Shown here piece after piece: positions 16,329 through 25,904 of a stretch of DNA of 47,812 nucleotides. This stretch comes from Roseburia porci. GTDB taxonomy: Bacteria > Bacillota > Clostridia > Lachnospirales > Lachnospiraceae. Location of the stretch: assembly GCF_009695765.1 (NCBI RefSeq), contig NZ_VUNI01000022.1:1-47812 (forward strand), written 5' to 3'. The notes below the pieces were generated by a model. That model was not told the DNA's origin. It did not search any database and saw only the letters and a program-made list of their open reading frames with translations. The position numbers and the translations under genes are program-made. The number at the start of each line of letters is the position of its first letter. Within the stretch, counting starts at the first letter, position 1.

Positions 16329-17720
16329 TTACTGGTTCAGATCGTTGTAATCTTTGATTGCAGCATTGATCTGATCTGCCATCGCATCTACCGCTGCCTG
16401 TGGATCCTGTTTCCCATTGATCATGTTCTCGATCTCTGTTTCTACGATCTGTCTTGCCTCAGGGAATACAGAAAGAAGTGCTCCCGCATATTCCGGTGCA
16501 GAATCATGAAGCTGATCGATTGCAGTCTGGAACTGTGGATATTTCTGCATGTTTTCTTTATAAACATCTTCATTTGCAGCATCTGTTGTAACCGGGAAGT
16601 ATCCAGTCTGTGCATTCCAGTATGCCTGGGATTCAGCAGATACTAAAAACTGTACGAATTTCCATGTAGCTGCTTCTTTTACTTCATCGTTGTTATTCAA
16701 AGCCCACAGAGATGCTCCACCGATGGATACACCACCTTTGTCCCCGTCATGTACGCTTGGGAAATATGCAGTACCAACTTCGAAGCTTCCATTTACATCC
16801 TGTAAAATCTGTTTCAAAGATGCAGTAGAACCAAGTGTCATAGCTGATTTACCGGCTGTAAAGTCAGATAATCCGGAATCACTTCCACGTCCGACATTTG
16901 GAGCAATTCCTGCATCATTTAACTCTTTCCATACAGTCAGTGTCTGCAGTGCTGATCCGTTTTTGTCAAAATCAACTGCAGTTGCAACATCTTCACGTCC
17001 GTTTCCGTTGTTTACATATGCTGCCCCCTGTTTGCATGTGAACTGCTCAAAGAACCAGCCGTACATTCCAAGTGAGATTGCTTCTCCTGCGCCGCCTTTG
17101 TTGACAAGGTCATCTGCAACATCCTTCATGCCCTCTAACGATGTTGGAACCTCGGAAATGCCAGCTTTATCAAACATATCCTTATTGTAGTAAAGAATTG
17201 GTGTAGATGAGTTAAACGGCATAGAATATAAGGTATCATCTACGGTATAGTAAGCAGCGATATTTGGCTCAATCTTGCTGATGTCATAGCCATCTGCATC
17301 GATCAGATCCTGCATTGGAACTGCCCAGCCGGAATCGATCATAAAACGTGTTCCGATATCATAGATCTGTACCAGATCTGCACCCATGTTACCGATCTGT
17401 GCACTTTTTAATTTATTGATCGTGTCGTCATATTCACCCTGATACTGTGCATCTACTGTAATTCCGTATTCATTTTCTTTATTAAATTTGTCGACTAAAG
17501 CCTGTAATGCTTCTCCATTGACACCACCCATGGAATGCCAGAATGTGATTGTTGTTCCATCCAGTTTGGAATCGTCTACGGAAGCGATTGCACTTGCTTC
17601 ACTGCTTCCACTGTCTGAAGTGGTTGTTCCATCCTGGGAATTTCCAGAACTTCCGCATCCTGCGAACATGGTTGCAGCCATTGCTGCGGTCAATAATACA
17701 GAAACAAATCTCTTTTTCAT
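16329..17720 (-). CDS. ugpB: Glycerol-3-phosphate-type ABC transporter substrate-binding lipoprotein
   Basis: This 463-residue lipoprotein has a type II signal with lipobox FAGC (Cys22) and a family 1 solute-binding fold. TFWHSMGG, the block PFNSSTPILYYNKDMFDKAG and GGASLWAL match the E. coli UgpB sequence, including the region around its sn-glycerol-3-phosphate site. That makes glycerol-3-phosphate or a glycerophosphodiester the best-supported ligand. The gene is last in the ugpC-ugpA-ugpE-ugpB order, and its own AGGAG ribosome site may raise its yield. No ugpQ-type phosphodiesterase is adjacent. A related sugar ligand remains possible. Confidence 0.82.
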   Translation of the reverse strand: MKKRFVSVLLTAAMAATMFAGCGSSGNSQDGTTTSDSGSSEASAIASVDDSKLDGTTITFWHSMGGVNGEALQALVDKFNKENEYGITVDAQYQGEYDDTINKLKSAQIGNMGADLVQIYDIGTRFMIDSGWAVPMQDLIDADGYDISKIEPNIAAYYTVDDTLYSMPFNSSTPILYYNKDMFDKAGISEVPTSLEGMKDVADDLVNKGGAGEAISLGMYGWFFEQFTCKQGAAYVNNGNGREDVATAVDFDKNGSALQTLTVWKELNDAGIAPNVGRGSDSGLSDFTAGKSAMTLGSTASLKQILQDVNGSFEVGTAYFPSVHDGDKGGVSIGGASLWALNNNDEVKEAATWKFVQFLVSAESQAYWNAQTGYFPVTTDAANEDVYKENMQKYPQFQTAIDQLHDSAPEYAGALLSVFPEARQIVETEIENMINGKQDPQAAVDAMADQINAAIKDYNDLNQ

Positions 17721-17802
17721 CTCTTTTTATCTCCTCTTTTCTAATTTTGTCAAGGGCCGATTGCCTTGCTGAGATGTAATATATGTAAACTCCGTCTGTC
17801 GT

Positions 17803-18723
17803 CTAACCTTTGACAGCTCCGGAGAACATACCACGGATCAACTGTTTTTGTCCGATAATAAAAATGGATATAGATGGAATAATAATCATTACAACACCTG
17901 CGATCATCATTGTGATGGACTGCGCATCAATGCTGTTTAACATACTGATACCGATCTGTACGGTACGCATTTCATTGGAGCCGTTAACCAGAAGCGGCCA
18001 CATATACATATTCCATGCATTGATAAAGGTGTATACAACCATGGCTCCAATGCCGGATTTGGTCAGAGGCATCAGGATCGTCAGAATGAAACGAAGGTTG
18101 GAGCATCCATCCAGCATCGCAGCCTCATATAACGCTTTTGGAAAACTCATATAAAACTGACGGAACAAAAAGATTCCCATTGCCGAAGTCAGATAAGGAA
18201 TGATCAGTACACGGTAAGAATTCAGCCATCCCCAGCTGCTCACGGTCAGATAATTGGATATGATCGTTGCTTCTCCCGGGATCATCATGGTCGCCATAAC
18301 AATCATAAACAGGACATTTTTTCCCTTAAATTCAAGGAATGAAAAGGAAAATGCCGCAAGGGAACAGGAGATCACCTGTCCGAATGTGATGAGCCCTGCA
18401 ACCAGAAATGAATTTAATACGAAACGAACTAACGGTACTTTGGTCAGTGCTTCACGAAAATTGTCAAGTGTCGGATGTGTCGGAATCAGATTCATGCTCA
18501 TCGTATACAGATCGGAGGAAGGCATAAATGCGATACTTACGGCATACAAAAGCGGAAGCAGAATAAATAGTGCGACTACCGTATTGACTGCCACCAGAAG
18601 AATTTTCTTTGCTGTCTTTTTGCGCTTTCCCGGTGCACTCATCACCGCGTGAAGTCTTTTTAATTCCTCCGCGCTCATCTCGAGCCCGTTTTTTTCTCTC
18701 ACATCAATTACTATGTCACTCAT
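17803..18723 (-). CDS. ugpE: ABC transporter permease, UgpE-type
   Basis: This 306-residue inner-membrane protein has six predicted helices after a cytoplasmic N-terminus of about 35 residues. It has the binding-protein-dependent permease EAA loop (EAAMLDGCSNLRFILTILMPL), which contacts the ATPase. Its ATG overlaps the ugpA stop by 4 bases (18720-18723), so translation is coupled and the proteins form the permease pair. A gap of 82 bases leads to ugpB. It belongs to the MalG/UgpE group; substrate assignment rests on UgpB. Confidence 0.85.
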   Translation of the reverse strand: MSDIVIDVREKNGLEMSAEELKRLHAVMSAPGKRKKTAKKILLVAVNTVVALFILLPLLYAVSIAFMPSSDLYTMSMNLIPTHPTLDNFREALTKVPLVRFVLNSFLVAGLITFGQVISCSLAAFSFSFLEFKGKNVLFMIVMATMMIPGEATIISNYLTVSSWGWLNSYRVLIIPYLTSAMGIFLFRQFYMSFPKALYEAAMLDGCSNLRFILTILMPLTKSGIGAMVVYTFINAWNMYMWPLLVNGSNEMRTVQIGISMLNSIDAQSITMMIAGVVMIIIPSISIFIIGQKQLIRGMFSGAVKG

Positions 18724-19592
18724 GAATACGATACTCCCTTCTTTTCCAGCTTAAACATGATCAGTGTCAAAACCATAATGATTGCAAATAAGACAACGGA
18801 CTGTGCGGCTGCACTTCCGAACCGGTAATTGAAAAATGCATCACGATAAATGGAATACACGATCAGGTTTGTGCTCTCTCCAGGTCCGCCCTGTGTCAGG
18901 ATCTTCACCTGTCCAAAAGACTGGAATGCCTGGATAATGTTTACAACTACAGTATAAAACAGGATCGGGCTAAGCCCCGGAAGTGTCAGCTTATAAAACA
19001 TCTGAAAACTGTTTGCTCCATCTACGGCAGCCCTTTCGTAAATTGTTTCATCAATATTGCTGAGTCCTGCGGAAAAATACAGGAAATTGATTCCGCTGTT
19101 CAGCCATGCAGTCAGCACTGCCACACTAATCAGTGCATATTTCGGATCCTGAATCCAGTTAATGTCCAGTTTGAGCAGCTTGTTGATAATTCCGATGGTC
19201 GGATCAAGCATAATACGGAAGATCATCGCTGCAGAGCTGGATGCGATAGCCATCGGAAGCGCATAAGCAGTGGAAAAAACGCGGATTCCCGGAAATGCTT
19301 TGTTACACAGCAGAGCTCCGAGCAATCCAAGCAGCATGCTGCCAACTACAACGATCACAACGAATTCAACCGTAACAAACAGGCTGTTGTAAAACGACGG
19401 CGATGTAAGCAGATCCTTATAATTTCCAAGTCCGACGAAAAGCTTTGCCTGTCCCATCTTATTGGTCTTATACAGGCTCAGATAAATTGTCTTAAAAAAC
19501 GGATAAAACAGAAATAATCCGAAAACAAGAAGACTTGGAATCAGATATGCATACGGGCTGATACTGCGAACCGATATTTTATACTTCTTCAT
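18720..19592 (-). CDS. ugpA: ABC transporter permease, UgpA-type
   Basis: The product of about 290 residues has six predicted membrane helices and the EAA motif (ERAAVDGANSFQMFYKLTLPGL) typical of MalF/UgpA permeases. I choose ATG 19592, which has AAGGAG 9 bases upstream, over an in-frame GTG at 19598. Its 5' end overlaps the end of ugpC by about 14 bases, and its stop overlaps ugpE, so the three transport genes are tightly coupled. It pairs with UgpE to form the membrane channel. Confidence 0.85.
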   Translation of the reverse strand: MKKYKISVRSISPYAYLIPSLLVFGLFLFYPFFKTIYLSLYKTNKMGQAKLFVGLGNYKDLLTSPSFYNSLFVTVEFVVIVVVGSMLLGLLGALLCNKAFPGIRVFSTAYALPMAIASSSAAMIFRIMLDPTIGIINKLLKLDINWIQDPKYALISVAVLTAWLNSGINFLYFSAGLSNIDETIYERAAVDGANSFQMFYKLTLPGLSPILFYTVVVNIIQAFQSFGQVKILTQGGPGESTNLIVYSIYRDAFFNYRFGSAAAQSVVLFAIIMVLTLIMFKLEKKGVSYS

Positions 19593-20778
19593 AATCACTT
19601 ACTCCTTTTTGTGCCAGTTTTTCCCCATGTGCGAAAATGCTGGCTTCTGTATTTTTATTAAAAAGATGGATCTTATCCAGTTTCATGCAAATCTCGATCA
19701 CATCGCCTCTTGCGACTTCGTCATCTGCAGAAATATCTGCCACACATTTGACACCTTCCCACATGAAATAAACCAGTCTGTCAGAGCCCAGCAGTTCGCT
19801 GGAAAGTACCTTCACCGGGAATGCCTGGCTTACATTTTCTTTCTGTCCGCCTGCATTTTTCTTCAAGATGAAATCTCCAGGCCGGATACCAAGTGTAACT
19901 TCCTGGCCTTCATAATGAAACCGTTTCAGTATAGCGGTCTGATTGTCATTCAGCTTCAGTTCCAGCACATTGGAAGCATTCGATGCTTCCACGCCATCTC
20001 CTGCACTCTCAATGGCAATTCCCGAAGCATCCGAAAGCACATCCGCATCTACAAAATTCATGGAAGGGGAACCAATGAAGCCTGCGACAAACCTGCTTGC
20101 CGGATGATCATACAGATTCTGTGGCGTATCCACCTGCTGAATAACACCTTCTTTCAGTACAACAATCCTTGTTCCAAGTGTCATTGCCTCGGTCTGATCA
20201 TGTGTGACATAAATAAATGTTGTATTCAGTCTGTTATATAATCCTGCGATCTCTACCCGCATCTGTGTACGCATTTTTGCATCCAGATTCGATAACGGTT
20301 CATCCATCAAAAATGCATTTGGCTCTCTTAAGATCGCACTTCCGATTGCTACACGCTGTTTCTGTCCACCGGACAACTGCGCCGGTCTGCGGTCTAACAG
20401 CTGCTCGAGTCCCAGCATACGTGCAGTCTCGGTAACCCGTTTTTTGATCTCCTTTTTCGGTACCTTACGGATTGCCAGTGAAAATGCCAGGTTATCGTAA
20501 ATCGACATATGCGGATATAATGCATAATTCTGAAATACCATGGAAACATTTCGTTTTCCCGGGTCTTCGTAATTCATCAGTTTTCCGTTCATCCATAATT
20601 CTCCGCTCGTGATCTCTTCCAGACCGGCGATCATACGAAGCACCGTGGATTTTCCACATCCCGAAGGTCCTACAAAAACAATAAATTCTTTTTCACCGAT
20701 ATCCAGATTGAAATCCTTTACTGCCAGGTCTGTTCCCTGATAGGATTTACAAATATGGTTCAGTCTTATCTGCGACAT
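19579..20778 (-). CDS. ugpC: ABC transporter ATPase, UgpC/MsmX-type
   Basis: This 399-residue ATPase of the CUT1 group has Walker A GPSGCGKST (about 38-46), the Q-loop, signature LSGGQKQR (about 135-142), Walker B FLMDEPLSNLD and the H-loop THDQTEAMTL. A C-terminal TOBE/MalK-type regulatory domain spans about 235-399. It powers the UgpA/UgpE permease and, as with MsmX in Firmicutes, might serve several sugar transporters. It is the first gene of the operon. A weak -35-like TTGACG (complement of 20979-20984) lies about 200 bases upstream, and I see no convincing catabolite-repression site. Confidence 0.85.
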   Translation of the reverse strand: MSQIRLNHICKSYQGTDLAVKDFNLDIGEKEFIVFVGPSGCGKSTVLRMIAGLEEITSGELWMNGKLMNYEDPGKRNVSMVFQNYALYPHMSIYDNLAFSLAIRKVPKKEIKKRVTETARMLGLEQLLDRRPAQLSGGQKQRVAIGSAILREPNAFLMDEPLSNLDAKMRTQMRVEIAGLYNRLNTTFIYVTHDQTEAMTLGTRIVVLKEGVIQQVDTPQNLYDHPASRFVAGFIGSPSMNFVDADVLSDASGIAIESAGDGVEASNASNVLELKLNDNQTAILKRFHYEGQEVTLGIRPGDFILKKNAGGQKENVSQAFPVKVLSSELLGSDRLVYFMWEGVKCVADISADDEVARGDVIEICMKLDKIHLFNKNTEASIFAHGEKLAQKGVSDYEEV

Positions 20779-20982
20779 TTACGCATCCTCCTTACTTGTC
20801 ACATCGGCAAATCCACACTGTCCTGCCTCTGTGAACCTGTTGCGCTTTCGTTCTGCACAACATCTAGTTCAAGATTTTAGGAACCAAATGTAAAGGTCAC
20901 AATCCTGTTCCGGTAAAATGACTGTAAAAATTTCGTAATCCAGATTCTCTGTAAACACAATATAATTATTAAATGCACCGTC

Positions 20983-21020
20983 AAAAAAAGAAGCGGTCTC
21001 CGTAGAAACCACTTCTTTTA
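20983..21020 (-). terminator. Terminator of the ltaS-gph-21041 unit
   Basis: On the minus strand AAGAAGTGGT and ACCGCTTCTT pair around a 10-base loop, followed by seven T. It ends the transcript that includes the 86-residue gene at 21041-21301. The rest of the 20,779-21,040 gap shows nothing else firm. Confidence 0.85.
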
Positions 21021-21040
21021 CCGGTTTATTCAGTTGTACT

Positions 21041-21301
21041 TTATCCCTGAAAGCTGTTTGACGCGATACGGTCGATCAGCTGTGTCATTTCTTCTTTTTC
21101 TGCTACAGTGCGGCTTTCATCTATGACCTTTTTGCGCTGTTCCACCGTCATATTGCAGAAGTTACTCATCGCTTTTCCGTTCATTGCCATGGAAAATGCG
21201 AGTCCCTCCGGCATTTCCAGATCCATCTCATCCAGCTTGTTCATGCCGTCTGTCGGGTCTGCTTTGATCTGTTCGTTCTGTGCAATGATTTTCTCATCCA
21301 T
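21041..21301 (-). CDS. Conserved small protein of unknown function
   Basis: The 86-residue product starts MDEKIIAQNEQIKADPTDG and is acidic, helical and soluble, with no signal or membrane helix. ATG 21301 is chosen because AGGAGG stands 7 bases upstream; longer in-frame readings lack a ribosome site. It is the last gene of a probable ltaS-gph operon and is closed by a strong terminator. No family was recognised. The helical segment EQRKKVIDESRTVAEKEEM could bind a partner. Confidence 0.7.
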   Translation of the reverse strand: MDEKIIAQNEQIKADPTDGMNKLDEMDLEMPEGLAFSMAMNGKAMSNFCNMTVEQRKKVIDESRTVAEKEEMTQLIDRIASNSFQG

Positions 21302-21401
21302 ATGCCATCCTCCTGGTATCTTCTTAATCTTTTTCATAATCGAATTGCCATTCTTTCTGAATTTCACATGTCTCTCATAGGATGTGGCATATTTCTTTGA
21401 T

Positions 21402-22049
21402 TTATTCACTCACAAGATTCAAAATCTCTGCCGGTGTATTTACCAGATGCATTGCACCGTGCTCCAGCAAAAATTCCGTATCGCGGAACCCCCAGGTAAC
21501 TGAAATGCATGGAAGACCGCAGTTTTCGGCGGTCTTTATGTCCACATCGGAGTCTCCGACATAAACAGCCTCATCCTTTGTAACTCCCAGTTCTTCCATC
21601 GCTTTGAACACCATATCCGGTGCTGGTTTCTTCGGAACAGCCTCACTCTCTCCAAGTGCAGCATCCATCATTCCGGAAAAATAATCGTTATTCAGGATCT
21701 TTACCGCCGGGTCCATTTTATTGGATACGATCGCAATCTTGATGCCGCGTTTCTTTAAATCCCCTAAAAGCTCCCAGATTCCAGGATAAAGCTTTGTATT
21801 CTCTTTACAATGCGCCGCATAATATTCGCGGAAATACTGATAGCTACTGTCAAATTCCGGATTATTTTCTCCTCCTGGAATTGCACGTTCCATCAGTTTT
21901 TTCACACCATTTCCAACAAACATACGCACATCATCAATACTGTGAACCGGCATATTTGCATGTATAAGAGCCGCATTCACGGCATTTGCCAGATCCTCCA
22001 GCGTATCTAAAAGTGTTCCGTCTAAATCAAAAATAACTGCTTTGACCAT
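21402..22049 (-). CDS. gph: HAD-family phosphatase, phosphoglycolate phosphatase-like
   Basis: This 215-residue HAD hydrolase has the four family motifs: nucleophile D8 and acid D10 in FDLDGTLLDT, the Ser/Thr motif IVSNK, a Lys in the PKKPAPD loop, and the acidic motif YVGDSDVD. The cap inserted after motif I is the C1 helical type of the Gph/PGP group. It would release phosphate from a small metabolite such as 2-phosphoglycolate; glycerol phosphate is a context-based alternative because of the flanking LtaS-like and Ugp genes. It lies 42 bases after the LtaS-like gene, in the same direction. Confidence 0.85.
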   Translation of the reverse strand: MVKAVIFDLDGTLLDTLEDLANAVNAALIHANMPVHSIDDVRMFVGNGVKKLMERAIPGGENNPEFDSSYQYFREYYAAHCKENTKLYPGIWELLGDLKKRGIKIAIVSNKMDPAVKILNNDYFSGMMDAALGESEAVPKKPAPDMVFKAMEELGVTKDEAVYVGDSDVDIKTAENCGLPCISVTWGFRDTEFLLEHGAMHLVNTPAEILNLVSE

Positions 22050-22091
22050 TTGTTTTTCTCCTGATAATTACTTTGCATTTTCGCGCCCGAA

Positions 22092-24035
22092 TCATTTGTA
22101 ATACGGGAAGAACAGATCACTCCGGTTCTTCTTGTCAAACATCGAGTTATATTGCAGAATGTTATAATTTTTGATCCATTCTGCTTCCTCACCCTCGGCC
22201 TCATCCAGATGCAGGAATGCTCCCTCCGATTTGGAATAATAGCCTCTGGAGTTGATTGCAGGTACTTCTTCCATCATATCTGCCAGGAACTGATTATATG
22301 CAGGAAGGGCGATGCCGGCCTGCTCCAATGCCATGGTAGACAGGAAATCCAGACTTGTAATATCCACTGTTTTTTCCGTTGAATCATAGTTGGTCCAGAT
22401 AAAAAACGGAACCTTATACAGATCCTCAAGTTCTTCCATCGTCAGATTGGACAGACCTTTTCCATTCATCATCTCATAAAATGCGGAATTCAGACTTGGC
22501 TGATGATCTCCGAAAAATACGATTTCCACCGGATCATCCACATGTTCAAAGTACGTGATCAGGTTCTGGATTGCCTTGTCACTTTCATGCACCAGTGACA
22601 GATACTGGTTCACATCCGTGTAGGAACGTCCTGTCTTATAGATCTCCTCCGGGAAATTGCTGTAAGTATCTGTATAACCGCCATGGTTCTGCATTGTGAT
22701 TCCCATGATAAAAAGATTCTCATTGGAAGCCTTGCTCTCATAACGGTCAATGATCTTATTGTACATTTCCTGATCGGTAATATACTCACGGATAATGTTA
22801 TTCTGATCAAAATCGTCGATAAAATGTGTCTCATCAAATCCCAGTTTCGGATAAACCTGATTCCTGCTCCACCCAGTCTCATAGTATGGATGCATTGCAA
22901 CGCAGGTATAGCCGATATCCTTTAAGGTTGTTACGATAGACGCCGGTGTATTATTGATATACTGCTGATATACTACCGATCCACTCGGCAAAAATGCCAT
23001 GGAATTGCCCGTCATAAATTCCCACTCCGAATTCGGTGTCTTCGCACCAAAAACAGAGGATAACGCATATCCCTTCACCGTATTCTCCTGCATGGAATCC
23101 ATAAATGGTGTCAGTTCTTCATTTGTTTTTAAATCGCCAAGCACGCTTAAGTCAGCGAAAGATTCATTCATGATTGCAATGATCGTCGGCTTTTTCGTAA
23201 GTCCGTAATCTCCGGAATACGAACTGCCATTTCCAGAATACTCTTTCTCCAGCTCTGCCACAGCATCCGCAGAATATCCGTCCGGTGCGGACACAAAGCT
23301 GTCACGGACGCCCAGCACAAAGTTTAAAATATAACCGTTCCGATATGTTCCCTTCTGTTCCCATGTTTCCGTATTCACATACATGCTGTTTGTCGCAACA
23401 CACATGGTCATCACCGCGCCAAGCAGTACACTGACTACTGACATGCCGATTCGTGAACGGAATGACACATGGCATTTTCGTATGAGTGCGATCAGAAGGA
23501 TCGATCCCAGGATCGCATACGCACCTCTGTCATGAATCCCGAACTGATAATTGCCGGCAACGCTAAGACCGGTTCCGATCGAACGGATATCGCTGAACGT
23601 AAACTCATTCTGCCGGAACAGATATACAAAATAATCCACAAAACCGAAACTTAACATCGAAATATGTGCGATGATACAGGTCAGTCCCGTGTTATTCGTA
23701 AACAACTGGATCACCAGGTAAAAAATCGCAATGCAAAGTACATTTAAAAATAATTTTTCATCGGAAGTCCGCATAAATACATCCGGCTCTAAGATCACAT
23801 ACTGGATCATAAACATGGTCACGGTACTGCATCCACCGATCAGAATCACGGACCACAGCCACGGGAGCTTTGGAGAAAGTTCGATGTCCAGACTTTTTAA
23901 AAGATAATAAGCTGCGCCAAATACCGGAATGATCCACAGCGCAATTCCTGCCATAAAATACATTGCTGCTGCAAAGCATAGAGCTGCAAGCAGACGAATG
24001 TTATTTTTTTTATCATATTGTAATCTGATTTTCAT
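22092..24035 (-). CDS. LTA synthase family phosphoglycerol transferase
   Basis: This 647-residue protein has about six N-terminal membrane helices (residues 12-215) and an extracellular sulfatase-fold domain (about 280-600). Matches to LtaS active-site positions are E291 in MNESFADL, the candidate catalytic T333 in AKTPNSEWEF, H451 in MQNHGGY, and D510/H511 in FFGDHQPS. LtaS enzymes transfer glycerol phosphate from phosphatidylglycerol to build polyglycerolphosphate; related enzymes add it to glycans. It heads a likely operon with gph and the small gene at 21041. Whether it is the main LTA synthase or a decorating enzyme cannot be told. Confidence 0.87.
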   Translation of the reverse strand: MKIRLQYDKKNNIRLLAALCFAAAMYFMAGIALWIIPVFGAAYYLLKSLDIELSPKLPWLWSVILIGGCSTVTMFMIQYVILEPDVFMRTSDEKLFLNVLCIAIFYLVIQLFTNNTGLTCIIAHISMLSFGFVDYFVYLFRQNEFTFSDIRSIGTGLSVAGNYQFGIHDRGAYAILGSILLIALIRKCHVSFRSRIGMSVVSVLLGAVMTMCVATNSMYVNTETWEQKGTYRNGYILNFVLGVRDSFVSAPDGYSADAVAELEKEYSGNGSSYSGDYGLTKKPTIIAIMNESFADLSVLGDLKTNEELTPFMDSMQENTVKGYALSSVFGAKTPNSEWEFMTGNSMAFLPSGSVVYQQYINNTPASIVTTLKDIGYTCVAMHPYYETGWSRNQVYPKLGFDETHFIDDFDQNNIIREYITDQEMYNKIIDRYESKASNENLFIMGITMQNHGGYTDTYSNFPEEIYKTGRSYTDVNQYLSLVHESDKAIQNLITYFEHVDDPVEIVFFGDHQPSLNSAFYEMMNGKGLSNLTMEELEDLYKVPFFIWTNYDSTEKTVDITSLDFLSTMALEQAGIALPAYNQFLADMMEEVPAINSRGYYSKSEGAFLHLDEAEGEEAEWIKNYNILQYNSMFDKKNRSDLFFPYYK

Positions 24036-24120
24036 TCTTTACTCATCCTTTACACAAAACATAAGGTAACAATACACCCAAATGCATTCCAATTACAAGA
24101 GGTTTTTATAAAACAAAAGA

Positions 24121-24144
24121 GACGTACACCCTTCGATGTACGTC
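24121..24144 (-). terminator. Terminator of the radical SAM gene
   Basis: GACGTACA at 24121-24128 pairs with TGTACGTC at 24137-24144. On the minus strand it is followed by CTCTTTTGTTTT, so it ends the leftward radical SAM transcript before the LtaS-like gene. Confidence 0.8.
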
Positions 24145-24171
24145 CCCCCGTATCCAGCATTCGTCTGTAAA

Positions 24172-25578
24172 TTACTGCTGCTGATATTTCTTGAAGTTCT
24201 GGTAACCCTTTGCAACATGTGGATGCTCTGCCCATAATTTGTCTGCAGTCTCTTTCCACTCATTTGCGTAGTCCACGCATTTGCCGCAAAGATGTTCTAC
24301 TGGCTCTGCTTCCTCTACGTCTGTAGAATGTGCGCCTGTCTCATGAACCATCTTCTGAAGAATCTCCGGATTCTCAAGCATTGGACATGGTCTTAACATA
24401 TTGTCATTGAATGGCTGATTATCTCTGTATGCCATGAATAATGGCTGTTTCAGACATTCTAATAATGATTTCTCGCGGATATTTGCACCTGAGTAATGAA
24501 TAAATACGCAAGGCTCAACATCTCCCTTTGGATTGATGTGGCAGTAGTTACGTCCACCAGCGATACATCCTCCAACGAACTCACCATCATTCTGGAAGTC
24601 CATAACGAAGATCTCTTTTCCACCTTCCATTGCACGAACTTCTCTGATTCTGTGGTAAATATACTCACGCTGTTCTTTTGTCGGCATCAGCTCTGGTGTA
24701 GCTTTCATACCAACTGGCATCAGATGGAAGTACCATGCGAAACGGCTTCCGTGCTCGATCAGAAGATCAAAGAACTCATCAGATGTAACAGAATCCATGT
24801 TCTTGCTTGTGTAGCATACACTGTTACCGAAGATCAGTCCATTCTCATGAAGAAGATCCATTGCATGAAGTACTTTGCCGTATACACCTTCACCACGACG
24901 GAAATCATTTGCATCTTCGAATCCCTCGAGTGAGATGGATAATGATAAGTTACCAACACGTTTCATATCATCACAAAGCTTCTGATCAACAAGTGTACCA
25001 TTGGTGTAGCAATGGAATGCACAATCATTATGTTTCTCGCAAAGTTTGATGATATCTGCTTTACGTACAAGTGGTTCTCCACCTGTCATCATATAGAAGT
25101 ATACACCGAGCTCTTTACCCTGTGTAACGATACTGTCTAATTCTTCGAATGAAAGGTTTAATCTGTTACCATACTCAGCTGCCCAGCATCCTTTACAATG
25201 TAAGTTACATGCTGAAGTAGGGTCCATCAGAATCAGCCATGGAATATTGCACTGTTCCTGAACTCTCATTTTACGGATCTGCTTGGTTCCTGCAAATGCA
25301 GCCTGATAACCAAGATTCAATGCTGTCATTTTTGCTACATGAGGATCAGTCTCTGCTAATAATCTCTTCACATATTTCATCCATTTTGCATCCGGGTTCT
25401 GGATCATCTTCTTTGCGCCTTCATAAGCATCTGCTCTAAAGTTGTCACCCATAAACTTTTTGGTAAGCTCAACAATATTTAATAATGCTTTATCCGGATC
25501 TTTATTTAAACTCTTTAATACTGCGTCAATTGCCACACTAAATGCTTTTCTTTCTGCGGCATCTTTTAATCCTGCCAT
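24172..25578 (-). CDS. Radical SAM enzyme with C-terminal auxiliary cysteines
   Basis: This 468-residue enzyme has the radical SAM cluster motif CxxxCxxC (C124, C128, C131 in ACNLHCKGCW) and the SAM-binding GGEP at 166-169. A helical N-terminal extension of about 105 residues precedes the barrel. Several cysteines after residue 330 (GGCIAGG, NYCHINPKGDVEPC, LRPCPML, LCGKC) fit a SPASM-like auxiliary iron-sulfur cluster region. It is cytosolic and would be oxygen-sensitive. The substrate is unknown; no peptide precursor is next to it. Neighbouring lipid genes allow a lipid-modifying role as a weak hypothesis. It has its own promoter, a leader of about 170 bases and a terminator. Confidence 0.87.
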   Translation of the reverse strand: MAGLKDAAERKAFSVAIDAVLKSLNKDPDKALLNIVELTKKFMGDNFRADAYEGAKKMIQNPDAKWMKYVKRLLAETDPHVAKMTALNLGYQAAFAGTKQIRKMRVQEQCNIPWLILMDPTSACNLHCKGCWAAEYGNRLNLSFEELDSIVTQGKELGVYFYMMTGGEPLVRKADIIKLCEKHNDCAFHCYTNGTLVDQKLCDDMKRVGNLSLSISLEGFEDANDFRRGEGVYGKVLHAMDLLHENGLIFGNSVCYTSKNMDSVTSDEFFDLLIEHGSRFAWYFHLMPVGMKATPELMPTKEQREYIYHRIREVRAMEGGKEIFVMDFQNDGEFVGGCIAGGRNYCHINPKGDVEPCVFIHYSGANIREKSLLECLKQPLFMAYRDNQPFNDNMLRPCPMLENPEILQKMVHETGAHSTDVEEAEPVEHLCGKCVDYANEWKETADKLWAEHPHVAKGYQNFKKYQQQ

Positions 25579-25613
25579 ATGACTTAATCCTCCGTTTTCA
25601 TAACATTTTCGAC

Positions 25614-25785
25614 TCTACGTAGAAGTATATTGTAAACTTTCCTGTTTTTACATATCCAAACCCAATTTCATGTATGACTCAAATATACATTTTCTCGAAT
25701 TTGTCTACGAAAACAACCTACGCAAGAGGTGCTATGTAGTTTTTATTACTACGTCACATTATATCACTATACTCATTGATGTCAA
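25614..25785 (-). promoter_or_regulatory. Promoter and long leader of the radical SAM gene with CTACG boxes
   Basis: On the minus strand TTGACA (complement of 25780-25785) and TATAAT (complement of 25758-25763) are 16 bases apart. The leader to the ATG is about 170 bases. It contains a perfect palindrome TCTACGTAGA at 25614-25623 and related boxes CTACGAAA (25705), CCTACGCAA (25718), CTATGTAG (25732) and ACTACGTCA (25748). These could be operator sites for one regulator; no known riboswitch is recognisable. The remaining gap up to 25,904 holds only the ribosome site of the next gene. Confidence 0.6.
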
Positions 25786-25904
25786 CAAACTTTTCTCAAT
25801 TACTGTATAGAAATTCTCATCGGAATGACTGGAAATTTTCGGAACAGCCACTATAATAGGATATAGAAAAAAAAACAAGTATTATGTCTATTGGAGGCTA
25901 TAAC

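Noticed and set aside
18254-18652. Plus-strand ORF opposite the ugpE gene
   Set aside because: It lies within a well-conserved permease gene on the other strand and has no ribosome site.
20779-20980. Catabolite-repression site or clear promoter for the ugp operon
   Set aside because: No sequence fits the cre pattern, and the only -35-like TTGACG has no good -10 at the right distance.
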